Assembly (NCBI GenBank): GCA_023213315.1
Contig: JAKCPI010001762.1
Coordinates: 1 to 64,000 of the forward strand
DNA: 64,000 nt
Direction of reading: 5' to 3'
Origin: Euborellia annulipes
Lineage: Eukaryota > Arthropoda > Insecta > Dermaptera > Anisolabididae
Both the position numbers and the translations under genes were made by a program. The notes under the pieces were generated by a model. It worked only from the letters and a program-made list of their open reading frames with translations, did no database searches and was not told the DNA's origin. Shown here in pieces: positions 12,001-23,678 of this stretch; the stretch's first letter is position 1, and each line of letters starts with the position of its first letter.

Positions 12001-15000
12001 AAAAAAAAACTTTTTATGTTTATAAAGATGGATATATTTCATGAGTTTTAGAAATTACCTGTCGTTTTGCAAGTACTGCTTTAGCTTTCGCTTTATATTG
12101 TTCAAATTCTTGCTTAATGGAGGATAATTCAGATATTAGTTGATTCTAAAATTAAAAAAAAAAAAAAATTAGTGATTAAAAGATTAAAAAAATTAAAATA
12201 TAATATCTAATGACTGATATACGTTTTGTGTTTGTAAAGATTCGTGTCGTTGAATAGCAATTCCTAATTGTTGTCTAGTGTCAGTAAATTGTTTTCCAAC
12301 ATCAGCTGCTTCTATTTGAGCTCGTTCAGAGGATGTTTGTGCTCGATCTAATTGTTCAGAGAGTTCAACTTGAATCCGAGTTAATTCACCGATGCGATTT
12401 GTTGAAACGGCAAGCATTTCATTCAAATGACTAAAATAAAATCATTTGATTAATTTGATTAAAGAAAATTGTTATATGTTCTCAATGATGCAACTACTGA
12501 GAAAAAGTTTTTTGAAAACAAAAATGAATTTTTATTTACTTTACATTCAAATTAGTATTTGTATTAAATATAACATCACAACTTTAGCGCTCATTTAACA
12601 TCAGAACTTTTGAGTTTATTAAAGCTTTTATGGTTTATGGGCGTTTTTAATTATAGTCTACATTTTGTATTAATTATTTATTAAAAATATAAATAAGCTT
12701 ATTGTATAATGTTTCGTCTGCTTATTTTGCAGTCGTTTTCAAGTACTGCACACTTGATCCGACTCAAGTATAAGGGAACGTTACGTGCATTTTATATACA
12801 ACGACGTCAGCGCCATCTACACTCATTCCTATTAAGATAGACACAATCATCAAAGCAAGTGGTTACATAAAAAGCATGATGTTCCAATAAGTAGTTTGAA
12901 TTTGATTTTTAACATAGAAAGTACAAAATATTATTATTAAAATATTCCAATAATATTTATAATAAAATAAACCTTAATACCTAATTAACTTTTTTTTAAA
13001 TTTAGTATGATGTTACAATAAGTTAGTGTACAGTACTTGAAAACGGCTGCAGAATCGAAACATTTGTACAGTATTAATATTTTAGCAATGTGATTAGCTA
13101 TGAATTTAAGAGTTTAGAAAGAAGATGAATACCCAAGTATTAATTAAAATATTTTAAATGTCAAATTCTTTTCAGACGAATAGCAGATTTAATTTAATCG
13201 TTTTCATTTTTATGGCAGAATATGCTAAATTACTGCGCGAAATTTTTTCATTTTATAAAAAATGTTTTTGTTTGTTTAATATTAAAAAATATATATGTAT
13301 TTCAAAAATATTCCTCGATAATAATAAATCTCAATTAATTTACCTGCATTCAGATGCAATTTTTTTCTGTTCTTCTAATTCAGTCTCCAGTTCTTTGGAT
13401 CTTTTTTCTTCAGTTGATAATTTTTCTGTTAATTCAGTAAGTTGTTTCTTAAAAAAAAAAAATAAAAAAGTTAATAAATTTTTTGGTTTACCTTAAAAAA
13501 TTAAATATCTATAATATTTTTAAATAAATTACCTCAAGGACTTCAATTTCTAAAGAAAGTACTGTATGTTTTGGTCGACCTTTAGTTCCGTCAGTATTAT
13601 CAGGATTCTAAAAAAAAAAATTATTTTAATTAAATTGTATTGTGGATTTTCTCATCATCTTTAAACTAAAAATAAAAGAATTCATATTATATTATTCTTT
13701 CAAGAAGAGTAAATTTATGATCTTTTACTTCGTACCCTCTTGTATTTCTCGTCAGGGATGAGCGCAGAATTGATTGATTTTATAAAATTATTCGATTTTA
13801 TATTTTCGAAAAATATCCCACCTGTCCCGTCCCCTGAACGGAAATTCTAACTAAGCCACTTATATATAAAAAGAAAAAAAATGTAGCAGATGCCGATATT
13901 GTATTGTAATTTTTGTGTACCTTCTGGGGAGGGGGGGGGGAGGGGCTCCTAGTTACGCCCATGCTGGCTTCCGGTTCCAGGCGAGAAAAATTTATTATAA
14001 AATCGGATAAGTCTATTACAAGCCTGTGCAATTTTCTCTCATATGGTCTATGTTCATTTGAGGCTAATATGAACAATAGTCATCGAATCCCCATCTCCCT
14101 ATTGACTATGAATCGTCGGGTGAATGATTACCTTAGAAGCAAGAGCAGCTCTCAGAGCAGCTCGTTCTGTTTCTAATTCTTTTTCTAATTCCACTTTTCT
14201 CTTTTTTAATCGCAAAGCTAAACTTTTTAATTTATAATATTTTTCTTCAAAGGAATCATCGATTTCACTCAAACGAGTGGCTTCTTCAGCTCTTGAAACT
14301 GTACTTGTACTTAAAGCATCACTAGCTGCGGTCGATTCGTTTAAAGCTTAAGGAAAGAAAAATTAAATTTATATATTTATAAAACAACCAGAGTTCTGTG
14401 AAAAACTTTGAGATTGAGATGCAAAAAGTTTTTCAACAAAAAACTCTGGTTGACGCTATGTATTTTCTTCGTTTCTCTATTACACTAATAATATTATGTT
14501 CAAATGTTTTAAATAATTACAAATTTCTTTCTTCAGTTCTTCGCCTTGTTTTTGTTTTGATGTTTCTAAATCTCGTTCTACAGCTGAAAGAGAAATGTTT
14601 TTATTTTAATTATAGTTTTTCTTAATAAATATATCTTTAAATTATAAGTTTAAAAGGATGACTTTTATTAACTTTTATTAGCAAATTAAAAAATAAATCT
14701 TCTTACCATGTAATTGTTCAGTTATACTCGCTATCGACGTCTCTTTAGCTTTAAGTTTTTGTTCGAGGCCTTGAGATAGTTCTTTCAACATTGAAATTGT
14801 TTCGCCGCGTTGTTTGAGTTCCTATAATTCAATTGTATTTTGAATATTTTTTTTCTAAAATCAATGAAAAACGAAATAATCTTAGAACAGAAAGGCTCTG
14901 TAAGCTGGTCCTGATCGTACCTGATTCATATGGTTCATCTCCATCAGCAATTCGTTTTGTTTGGCAGTCCATAAAGAGTCGATCGATTGGATTGCTTTCT

Positions 15001-18000
15001 CAAGTCGTTGATATTGTTCGTTTAGCAGGCCGTTTTCGTTGAGGCTTGTGATTTGTTTTAAAGAAACATAATTACTCTTTAAATGGAAAATTTGTTGTTG
15101 TAAATTTTTTATTAATTTTATTGTATTACTATCGATTATTTTTGTTTCAGAGGAATATTTTTGTATTGAAATATCTCTATCTTTAATTTCCTTTTCTTTT
15201 TGCTCTAAAATTTCACTAAATTGTAAATTTTTATTTTCTAATTCTTTTTTTAAATTTAATATTTAGTTCTTCTAAACTATTTTCGAGTTGTTTATTACAT
15301 TTGGATAATTCTTGGTTTTCTTTTTCTAATTTATTTTTTTCATTTTGATATTTTTCCAATTCTAAAGAATGATTTTTTTCCATTGTTTTTATTTCATTAA
15401 TTTCTTTAATAAGCTTTTCATAATTTTTATTTTTAATAGAGAGCTCTTTCTCCAAAAAGTCGATTTTTTCATTTAAATTATTTATTTTTAATTTGAATTC
15501 TTTTTTTTCACTTTTGATGTTATTTATTAATATCTCTAAATTACCTTCATTATTCTCCATTTTAACAAGATTTTTAATAGAATTAAGAAAATTTTTTAAT
15601 TCATTATTTTCTTTTGTTAATTCTTCTAATTTATTTATAAACTCACTTTCTTTTGTTTCAAATTCTACTTTTAAATTATTTTTACTTTCATGTTCCCTTT
15701 TCAATAGATTATTATATCTTATTTCTGATTCTTCTTTTTCACTTTTATATTTTTCTAAAGCTTGTACATATTCATCATTTTGTTTATTAAATAAATTAAT
15801 CTGATCTTGTTTTTTTCTATCATTCTCTTCTTTATTTATTTGTGTTTCGTTTTCGAGTTGATTGATTATTAATTTTAATTCTTGATTTTCTTTTTCGATT
15901 CTTTCAATTATAGTCAAAGAGTCCTTTTTTTCAAGCTCTAAAAATTCAATTTTGTCCCTAAATTCTTTTAAATTTTTTTCCCACACTTTAATTTGTGATT
16001 CTATCGAATTTTCTAAAAGTAATTTTTCATTTGATATTTTATCTATTTCTGATTTTAATGCTTCTTTAGAGTTTAATAGAGTATTTAGCTGCGATTTAAA
16101 TTCATTAATTTCAATTTGAAGTTGGTTGTTTATGGTGTTTATTTCTTCTTTTTCCCTATCAAACTTTTCTTTTAATTCCTCTTTTTCTTTATTAAAATCT
16201 TTTCTTAATTCATCTTTCTCTTTGTTCAATATTTCTTCTAATTCTACTTTTTCTTTACTCAATATTTCCTTTATTTGTTCTTTTTCTTTTTCATTTATCT
16301 CTTCTTTCTCTTTATAAAATTTTTGTTTTTCTTCAAATTCTTCTAGTTTATTTTTTCTTTCATCTAATTCTTTTAAAAGTTCTTCTTTTTCACTTATCAC
16401 TTGATTTAATTGAATTTGGATTGTATTTTTTTCATTTTCTAATTTATCAATTTTATTATTAAAATTATTTTTATGGCTATTTAATTCAACTTCAATATTA
16501 TTTTTGGGACTGGATTCTTCAGCTGTATAAAGTTTTAATTGTTCTTTTATTTTTATTAATTCTTCTTCATTCAGTGAATTTTGATATTTTGCATTTTTTA
16601 AGTCATCTTGGTTTATTACTAATCGTTTTTCCAAATCCTCATTTAATTGTTGTAAATTTGAAATTTTGTGATCATATTCATTTTTTTGTGTTTGCATTTG
16701 ATCTCGTAAACATTCTAGTTGAGTGACTTTATCTTCATTTTCTGATGTAATAGATTGTAACAAGTCTTTACAATTCCCTAATTTCTCTTTTAATAAATAA
16801 ATTTCTTGTTTAGATTTTTCTTCCAAAGTTTGCACTAATTTTCGTCGGTTTTCATTCGTTTCGAGAGTAAGATTATATTTTTCTGTTAAAGATACGAGAT
16901 CATTTTGTGTTTGATCTAATTGCTCTCGTACTTCCGATAATTCGTTATTTTTAGTTGATATACCTTCATTAGTCGTTTTTAATTTTGCTAACAAATGTTC
17001 CATTTCATCTTTCAAATGTGCTATTTCTTGATTTTTTTCTGTATGTTTTTTCATTAAAGATTCAATCCGAGTTTGTAATGATTCTTGATTGGATTTATAT
17101 TCTGTGATGATTTTTAAATGTTCTTCTTCAAATTGTTTTTGATCCAATTCCATACGATTAATAATATCTTTCATTTCCTCATTATTTTTTTTTAATAATG
17201 TTATTTCCTCAAAAGCTTTAGTTGCTTCTAAAAATAATAAGAAATTATTAATTTTAATAAAATTGAATTGATCTAGCAAGGGGCAAGAGCGTCCGCAGGA
17301 TTTTTTGCAGGGGCGGCAAGTCACTTCCAGATAAGTTAAAAAAAAACGTATTTTGATATTAATGTTATACATCTCTTAGTATTTAAAGCTTTCTCACCGC
17401 GGCAAGGTGGATGTATACTGTGAAAGGTTTTTTTGTATTTTTTTTTTGTTTTATACATTTTTTTTGTATCATTTTAATTTTCCAGGGGGGGGGGGCAAGT
17501 GCCTGGTTGCCCCCCTCCTGCGGACGCCCATGGCAAGGGGACACACTTAGGGCAATGATAATTTGAATACAATTTGTCGCTTAGAATGGGAAGCGAACCA
17601 CTGACCTCTAGAACAACAAAGTGGGACGTAAATCTCTGTTTCCAGAGCTTCATGAACATTAAAATGTATATTTTAGGGTCCCGGGTTTACTTCCCGTCCC
17701 AAGCCAATTGAATTGGCTACCAAACATTTGAAAAAAAAAGGATTGCGACTATAAAAATGACATAATCGCAATATTTACTCACTATATATTACATACTGTA
17801 TATTAAGAGAAAGTAAAAATTGGTATTTAATTTCAACAATGAATCACTAACACAACCAATTTTTGAAATTTATTTTAAATATAATTTTGAGGCCAAATCA
17901 TCAATAAATAATATAAAGAAGTAATTATATATGGTAAGATAATTATTTTCGTCATTGATTATTAACCTTCGTTTTTGAGAGTCTTTAAATGATCTATTTC

Positions 18001-18522
18001 AAGCATTAAGGCAGCTTTTTGCGAGGTTAATAGAGTTACTGCATCGTTGAGTGTAGTCTGTTGAGTTTGGTTAGAAGAAGATTTTAATTGTTCAAGTTCT
18101 TCTTTAAAAGCTTTGCATTGTCTATTCGCATCTATAATCACAATAAAAAAATGTATTAGAAAGAAGTATTAATAATAATTCTTTTGAAAAATAGTGATTA
18201 CATGTGATCATTTATTTTAGACAATGGCTCATTTATCTCACTATATAAAGATAAATGTTTTTGCAACATACAAAAATTTTTTTTACATTATTAAAGATGT
18301 TATTATAAAAAATATAAATGATGAAATTTACCATCTTTGGCCTCTTTTGCTTTTTGCGCAATTTTAAGCAAATGTTGACATTTTAAAATTAATTGTTCTT
18401 TATTTAAATCTTCTATATTTGTCTTTTTAACCTGCAAATAATTGTACAATTATTTTAAGGTAAAAAAATTAAAAAATATTCATTTTCTATACCTTTGTAT
18501 CTGTTTCGGGGGATGAATCCAT
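5896..18522 (-). CDS. gcc2: GRIP-domain golgin, GCC2/GCC185 homologue (17 exons)
   Basis: Exons in transcript order: 18522-18493, 18431-18332, 18131-17967, 17227-14921, 14821-14707, 14583-14521, 14346-14132, 13607-13533, 13447-13344, 12430-12223, 12145-12059, 9445-9284, 9221-8933, 8858-8727, 8083-7845, 6144-6036, 5951-5896. All junctions are GT-AG and in phase. The product is about 1484 aa, near the roughly 1600-1700 aa of human GCC2. The N-terminus (TNIEDLNKEQLI, then LLKIAQKAKEAKD) resembles the GCC2 start. A coiled coil fills the middle, and a C-terminal GRIP domain (YLKNVVFK, then FIMLRNGDERVRLVPVL, about residues 1420-1465) ends in a short Trp-containing tail, as in GCC185. GRIP golgins tether endosome-derived vesicles at the trans-Golgi through Arl1 and Rab GTPases. 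One extra base in an A7 run (15245-15251) breaks the frame of the long exon; without it the coding total is an exact multiple of three. Confidence 0.9.
5986..6029. repeat. (TAA)n microsatellite
   Basis: About fourteen TAA/AAT triplets in the last intron of the GCC2-like gene. Confidence 0.95.
6190..6680 (+). mobile_element. hairpin-terminal repeat family, copy in GCC2 intron
   Basis: The copy starts with a hairpin: ATCTGGTGTGACTGG near 6195, a loop around TCTCTTGCCC, and the complementary TGTCACACCAGATTTTTTG near 6268. It continues with family text shared with 50345-50810 and 50935-51430: ACCATGGCAACCATTTC, a block with CATCAGTAAAGTACTAGTAC, and CTCAATTCCTTCATGCTT. No protein is encoded. Confidence 0.75.
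6722..6760 (+). ncRNA. hammerhead-like motif, decayed
   Basis: CTGAAGA (6722-6728), one spacer base, a 4-bp stem GGTC/GACC (6730-6733 with 6742-6745) and GAAA (6746-6749) follow hammerhead core order. The cleavage region reads TGTTC instead of CGTC, and no clear flanking stem pairs around it. It looks like a degraded member of the family best preserved at 46748-46798. Confidence 0.35.
7002..7345. mobile_element. foldback element starting CAGGGTGTTTC
   Basis: An inverted repeat centred near 7225: the left arm carries a block with TTGTTGTTTAAAAGG and CCCAAACTAAAGAA, and the right arm carries their complements (TTCTTTAGTTTGAG, CCTTTAAACAAC). The left end CAGGGTGTTTCAAAAAGGA is of the type common at ends of small DNA elements. 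No coding sequence. It lies in an intron of the golgin gene. Confidence 0.6.
7669..7714 (+). ncRNA. hammerhead-ribozyme-like motif
   Basis: In order: stem I strand AACC..CC (7669-7672 and 7675-7676), core CTGAGGA (7677-7683; position 7 of the hammerhead core may be any base), one extra T, stem II GGTC/GACC (7685-7688 with 7693-7696, CCGT loop), GAAA (7697-7700), CGTC, and the stem I return strand GG..GGTT (7705-7706 and 7711-7714). All invariant core bases are present. The extra base before stem II departs from the consensus. Activity is unknown. Confidence 0.5.
8226..8490 (+). mobile_element. hairpin-terminal repeat family, partial copy
   Basis: TTTGGTGTGACTAG near 8221 is followed by the shared internal text, including CATCAGTAAAGTACTAGTAC (8375-8394) and AGCTCAATTTCTTCATGC (8460). 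The second half of the terminal hairpin and part of the interior are deleted. Confidence 0.65.
9887..11746. mobile_element. hAT-type element with expanded 60-bp minisatellite
   Basis: The ends CAGAGGCGTACGG and CCTCGGTACGCCACTG are inverted, and an exact 8-bp duplication GATTGATA lies at 9879-9886 and 11747-11754. The interior is an array of a 60-bp unit with GGGCCCCGGGGCCTCTC, AAAGAGAAATTTTC and GTTTTTACTTGAGCCCC. About thirteen units between 10204 and 10963 are in perfect register, with more degenerate units on each side. Because the unit is a multiple of three and lacks stops in some frames, both strands show 270-codon open frames that are artefacts. It lies in an intron of the golgin gene. 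Confidence 0.9.
10204..10963. repeat. 60-bp tandem repeat, homogeneous core
   Basis: Successive units differ mainly at one three-base position (TTTAAA versus AATAAA context after AAATTTTC) and by rare single changes such as GGCGCC for GGGGCC. The near identity implies recent expansion or conversion. The same unit occurs in only a few copies in the relatives at 4281-4751 and 56109-56425. Confidence 0.95.
12640..13075. mobile_element. foldback element with GAAAC-containing arms
   Basis: Inverted text on both sides: CAGTCGTTTTCAAGTACTGC near 12730 and GTACTTGAAAACGGCTGCAG near 13033, each beside a GTTTCG or CGAAAC block. A longer relative lies at 44581-45050. The minus reading of the left arm and plus reading of the right arm show stem, CTGC..GCAG hairpin, GAAAC, stem, which is hammerhead-like order with a poor core (TTGAAAA). 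It lies in an intron of the golgin gene. Confidence 0.5.
17284..17532. mobile_element. hAT-type MITE, 249 bp
   Basis: The termini CAAGAGCGTCCGCAGGA and TCCTGCGGACGCCCATG are inverted with few mismatches, and an exact 8-bp duplication GCAAGGGG flanks the element (17276-17283 and 17533-17540). Poly-G/C runs lie inside. It sits in the intron upstream of the long coiled-coil exon of the golgin. Confidence 0.85.
17541..17735 (-). mobile_element. tRNA-derived SINE fragment
   Basis: The minus strand contains a B-box-like GTGGTTCGCTTCCC (complement near 17590-17603). The plus strand shows a second head remnant with GGGTTTACTTCCCGTCCC and the shared tail words CCAATTGAATTGGC. Degraded and intronic. 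Confidence 0.45.
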
Positions 18523-19012
18523 TGTGAAGAAAAATTGTAAAAGAACACAGAAGAGGAAGAATTTATGTTAAAATAAGTACATAGCATCTGGGTTTATTTG
18601 AAATATTTAAAGAAAAATAAATGCATAGTTTTCTTTATTATAATTTTAAATAATAACTTAAGATAAATAATAAACTCAATAATTACATAAATATGAAAAG
18701 ATGACAACAAATCACGTTACATCTTCAAACCAAGGTGGTGACATGACATTTAGAATACAATCACAATGAAGGAAGCAACAAGAAGCAAACTGCTTCATTT
18801 GTTGTGATGGTAGCAACAAAGAAAACTTTTCTGAGCCCACTATTTAAAAAAAAATTACCGTGTTAAAATTTATAATTGGATAAAATTAATAAATTTCCAA
18901 AAATAATATAATGTGCACTATTCTCTAAAATCATAATTAGCGACCACAGGGATAGATACACATTTTAATCTCTTTCTATACCCGTCAACAATAAGGGTAG
19001 GGTAGGGGGACC
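18523..19012. other. 5' flank of the GCC2-like gene
   Basis: AT-rich sequence directly upstream of the proposed start codon (complement of 18520-18522). It presumably contains the promoter and 5' UTR, but no core promoter element could be identified with confidence. Confidence 0.4.
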
Positions 19013-19180
19013 CTTGGGCCATTGCACAGTGGTAAAGTATCCGTCTCTTGTGCTAGGGGTTAAGGTTTGCGCATTCCGACTTATGCGATAAAAATTTATT
19101 TTATTTAATTGGCTCTCAATAAATTGAAATAGAGACGGGGTCTGAATGGCCTCCGATGCCGAAAAACCTTAAATAAATTT
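19013..19180 (+). mobile_element. tRNA-derived SINE
   Basis: A tRNA-like head with an A-box-like GGGCCATTGCACAGTGGT and a B-box-like GGTTTGCGCATTCCGA is followed by the family tail: TTAATTGGCTCTC, GAAATAGAGACGGGGTC, TGAATGGCCTCCGATGCCG and an A-rich end. The same tail words occur at 24180-24290, 35085-35130 and 61016-61080. Confidence 0.6.
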
Positions 19181-19324
19181 TATAAAAAATTAATCAGTGG
19201 CGGTTTTAGGATTTTTTTGAGAGAGGCCCGAAATTTTTATCTAGATAAGGTGGAGAGGCAATGGCAGTAGGGGAGAGTAATGCGGGCAACAATGAATTAT
19301 TATATTTTATGCTAGTGTATTTAA

Positions 19325-20115
19325 GGTTGTTCGGATAGTACATCGTAAGTCATAATAGAATCTAAATTTTTTTTTAAATAAAATTAAAAATTTGAATGCC
19401 AAAATTCCTTATTATAATTTAGTCGTGACCTATCAGAGTTTATAATTGTATTAAGTTAATAATTTAATTACCAAAAAAAATAAATGAATGACTTTTGACT
19501 CGAGCAGTTTTTCACGTAATATAGAACTGGCAACATTGCATTCATCAACTATCTATTTTAAATCTTAAACGCCTTAAATTTTATTTTATTTAATATATTA
19601 CAATGTTTAATGCAAATCAGTTTAAACACAATGGACGATTTGCGAGAAAAAATATTGTAAAATTGAAAAAAAAAATGTATCTGACATAGAGATAAGACAC
19701 TTATGCTATGCGACGTTGCCAGGCTGGTCTGACTCTCGAGAATTCATTATTTTTAAATATTAGCGACTGTCATTTTGGAGAATTTTTTTGACTTTCTTGT
19801 TAAAATATCTTTAAAAGCGGTCGGCAGAAACTTTTGGTTTTATTTTTAACGTATTCCTCGGAAGTGAATTAATAAAATGTAAGTTTTTTTGTTTTTGTAT
19901 CATTTGCACAGATGCCTATATAATTCGATATGTGTGCGTTTCGTCGTTATTTCCCATAGGCTACATGTTAAATTTCAATTTTTAAAAATTAATTACACGA
20001 TAACCCCGTGTCAGATCTGCTTCAAAATTTTATTTTATACGTATTTGATAGTGATTAATAACATATTAAAAAATTAGCTTTTAATCAGATAAAGTGCTTT
20101 AATGTCCGAACAACC
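19325..20115. mobile_element. TTAA-target element, 791 bp
   Basis: TTAA (19321-19324), then GGTTGTTCGGA at the left; TCCGAACAACC, then TTAA (20116-20119) at the right: perfect 11-base inverted ends with a TTAA duplication. Interior words such as GATATGTGTGCGTTTCGTC and ATTAATAACATATTAAAAAA are shared with the split copy at 9758-11992. No long reading frame, so non-autonomous. Confidence 0.75.
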
Positions 20116-20311
20116 TTAATCTATACCTAAATAAATAATTCCCTTTATATCATAGTATATTGTTCACTTAAATCAGTGAGTTTTTATTTATTAAAAAGTG
20201 TATTATACATTTTTATAAATAACTTTTAATATACACTTGTATGGGAAAATATACTAACTCTAACACAATATAAGAAATTCAATGAAGAATGAAAATGGCT
20301 GTGGTGATGAT

Positions 20312-20375
20312 AGAATAAGGAACGCTATGAGCACTATGAGCTGCTGGCTGCCCTGCTCATAGCGTTCCTTATTCT
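20312..20375. repeat. perfect 22-bp inverted repeat (hairpin)
   Basis: AGAATAAGGAACGCTATGAG with two further bases (20312-20333) is exactly complementary to 20354-20375, leaving a 20-base loop. RNA from either strand would form a strong stem-loop. No surrounding element was recognised. Confidence 0.85.
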
Positions 20376-22129
20376 AATAAAAGAAATTTATTAATATTTC
20401 AATAGGCTCAAAATTAATATTATTGACGTTTTCGAAAGAATAAAAGAAAGTAAATGGAGCTTTTTTAAGCCAATATATTTATACAAATCACAAGGGATCC
20501 AATCTTATATTGGGTTATTCTTTATGCTTGTTGTTTAATCAAAAATGAGAAAAAGAATGTTTCTCATGTAGCTTATGATGTTAGAAACAAAAATAGACAA
20601 TGTTTAAATTATTCTTCAAGTAGTAACATTCTTGAATATGATTCCACTATCGGATAGAAACGCCACTTGTGTTTTCAATATAAATATAATATACCTGAAA
20701 AAGCTCCAGTTTCCTACTCCTTTTCATCATATATTTATAGAAATTTAGAGAGATGCAATATTTTCAGATTTTAATAGACTATTTATTTAACACAATAGAT
20801 ATAGATTAAACTGTGTAAAATGTATTGTGTTAGAGACAGTATTAGCAAATTCTTATACATTATTTGAGGCCTGTAATACCCCTGATTGTATTAAAGTCTT
20901 GGTAATATAAATATGATTATTAGGCCAAAATATTTATATTTTTTCAGTTCACATAGAAATGAAAAAATGAGATCATTATTTTATTGGAAAATAATTTTCA
21001 ATGGTTTGAAACCATAAGGTATATGCGCACAAAGTTTAGGTTTGGATGCGCATACACCTGACGAGTTATTATACTTTTACATTAAAATGGTAACTAGAAA
21101 AATTCTCTAACATGTTAAAATTTTATTATAGAATATGAACATATGTAATAAAAGAATCGCAATCCAATATAATATCTCAATTTTAGATAGAAAATTTATA
21201 ACGAATTGACATACAAATATTGAGTTAAAAAGCGATCAAACTTAGAATAAGAATCGAAGTTTTTTTTTAATCTCTTATCCTTAATACTGTATATCCAACA
21301 AAATTTCATGTATAATTTTTTATAATTTAATAATTAAGATTTTTTCTACAAGAACAATTTATTTTCTAAAATGGCTTTTTTTTAAAGGGAAATTGAATAT
21401 TGAATATCAATTTTCTATGAATGGATGGCAAGGTGTTTTTAATTTAAAATTTTATAAATATCAATAGATTAAAACTTTAAACATTTAACATCAATATAAA
21501 CATGTTTTTAGTAACAAAAAATATTTAAAATTTATTATTCTATTAATTTCTGAAAATATATTTTCATAATTAAAAAAGAAATTTTTAAAATTTGTAAAAC
21601 TATTTTTAAGATAAATATATTATATATATATATTATGTATAAAATAAGAAACATCACAAATTTTAAAAATTTTTAGTTATATTAAAAAATGATTATGAAA
21701 ATTTAATTCTAACATTTAATATGTTATAAATATTTTAATCTTTTATAATCGAGAAGCTTTATCTTATGCGGGAAGTTGAGATCACATAATTTTAATATAT
21801 CCATATTAAGATAAGTCAAATTTGAACCGATCTTCCATTTGCGAGTATATAAACTGTACAAAATTAAACAATTAATTTAATTAAATATCTTTTGGCCAAA
21901 TTTGAGTACTTATTGTAAGTAAATTTTAAGAAAAAAAAAATGATTGCCCTCCCAAGGAAAAAAAATTTGCCCCCCCCCCCCCCCCCCCCGCCTTTTCATA
22001 TAGACTTTACACGATACACAAATATTATATAGATTACTATAGAAATTATCCAGACACATTTATTTATATCATTTGGTATTCAAATAAAAAATTTTACATC
22101 AGGTTTCTGTCTATATATTTTTTTTCTTT
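20376..22129. other. AT-rich intergenic sequence
   Basis: No gene recognised. It contains several long A/T runs and a C18 homopolymer near 21972-21989. Short open frames lack any protein character. Confidence 0.5.
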
Positions 22130-22222
22130 GGACCGAAACTCCTCAACTTCGCTGATTTTTCGGCAAGGGTTCTCTTCCTACACCCTTGTCGAAAAATCAG
22201 CGTAGTTGAGGAGTTTCGGTCC
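22130..22222. repeat. 93-bp hairpin with 41-bp arms
   Basis: The left arm GGACCGAAACTCCTCAACTT and following (22130-22170) pairs with 22182-22222 with only two or three mismatches around an 11-base loop. The length and near-perfect pairing would give an RNA stem like a small-RNA precursor, but a minimal MITE is equally possible. Confidence 0.8.
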
Positions 22223-23678
22223 ATAATTCTCTCGGCATCACTCATTAAGCTTTAATCAATATTTTTCTTTATTTAATTTTCCGGGAGTGGGGGGTGGGGG
22301 TGGGGGGAGGTTTATATGCCTCGCTCGCTACGGTCTTGAGATAACAATATTTATAAGCATTCTTTTTGAAAATGAAAAAAAAAAATATTATTATTTTGAA
22401 AAATAATTTTAATTTAAAAAATAATTTCCGTATTAATTTTTCAAAATCTCTGGGAGTAGGATTTCTCCTATTTCCAGATTTAATCTGATCGTGCATGGTA
22501 GACTACCATTGGTAGTATTTGTTTTATAAAAAGAAAGGATTCATTAAGTTTATGATTTTTATAATTAAGTCAAGTTAATTTTAAACTAATTACTAGTTCT
22601 TTAATTGGATAATCCCTTGATTGTTCAGAATTTTCAAAAATTAAAAAATATGAAATTTTCAAGAAATAATATTTTTTTCTTTGCTAAACTTATATTAATA
22701 GGCACAATATTAATATTAATCGTATATATAATTATAAAAAGAAAATTAAAATTTATTTCTCTATTTCAGCTGAATCTTTCCTTGTTATTACTAGCTGAGA
22801 TTCTGCATAGAGACTTAATAATAAGAACACAATACGATTGAGGAACAAAAAAACTTGAATAGGTTTCCACTACTATCAGAATATAAGTTAATATTCCTCG
22901 TCAGAGGTTGAGCCAGAAGCGCATGAATAGTACAGTAGTGTGCTTTTTAAGATAAAGTCACACTAATTCTAGACCGCTAACTTCTTTAGATTTTTCTTTT
23001 GCATCCTTTTTTATTGTGATTTTCTAATAAATTAATCTTTTGATAATTAAAAGTTTTACACTTATTTTATAATATAATACTGGTATACAATTGATTGTTT
23101 GTTTAGATGGTGATTTTTTCTCAATAAAAATTTTTAAGTGTTGTATTGAATTGTATTAAATTAAAACTGGAATGTTTAAAAAAAAAATGTTAATTCATGA
23201 TTTCAAGGATGTTCAATTGTGCTTAAGCACGGATGCTCAAGTTATCTAGTTACGCCATTGGACTAGAGCAAAAACAAAAGAATAAATCTTCTTATTAGCA
23301 AGGTCGTAGCAAGTATGGCAGAGATATGAAGGTAAAGATCATGCAATTAAGTTAAATACAATTTTAAAAACTTATTATTATTAGAAAATATCCAAAAATA
23401 TTTTTGTATATTTTATTTTAAATTAGATTCGTTTATATAGGCCTAAATACTAATACTAATAATAACGAAGTACGTTCCGGATTTTTAAGGGAAGCAAAAT
23501 CCTCCTGGTTAGTTGAATTCGGACTGATCTTGATATAAATTTATTTTAATAAACTTAACCTTACTCCCATTATACTGGCTACGGCCATGCATATTATATA
23601 TTTAATAATATAATTAAAACTAAATAAATAATATTATATAATAATTAAATAGTTACGCCATATTTTTACAAATCTATT
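22223..23678. other. AT-rich intergenic sequence
   Basis: Poly-G stretches near 22285-22310, short open frames without protein character and a TTACGCCATTGG element-end remnant near 23252. Nothing that can be called a gene. Confidence 0.45.
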
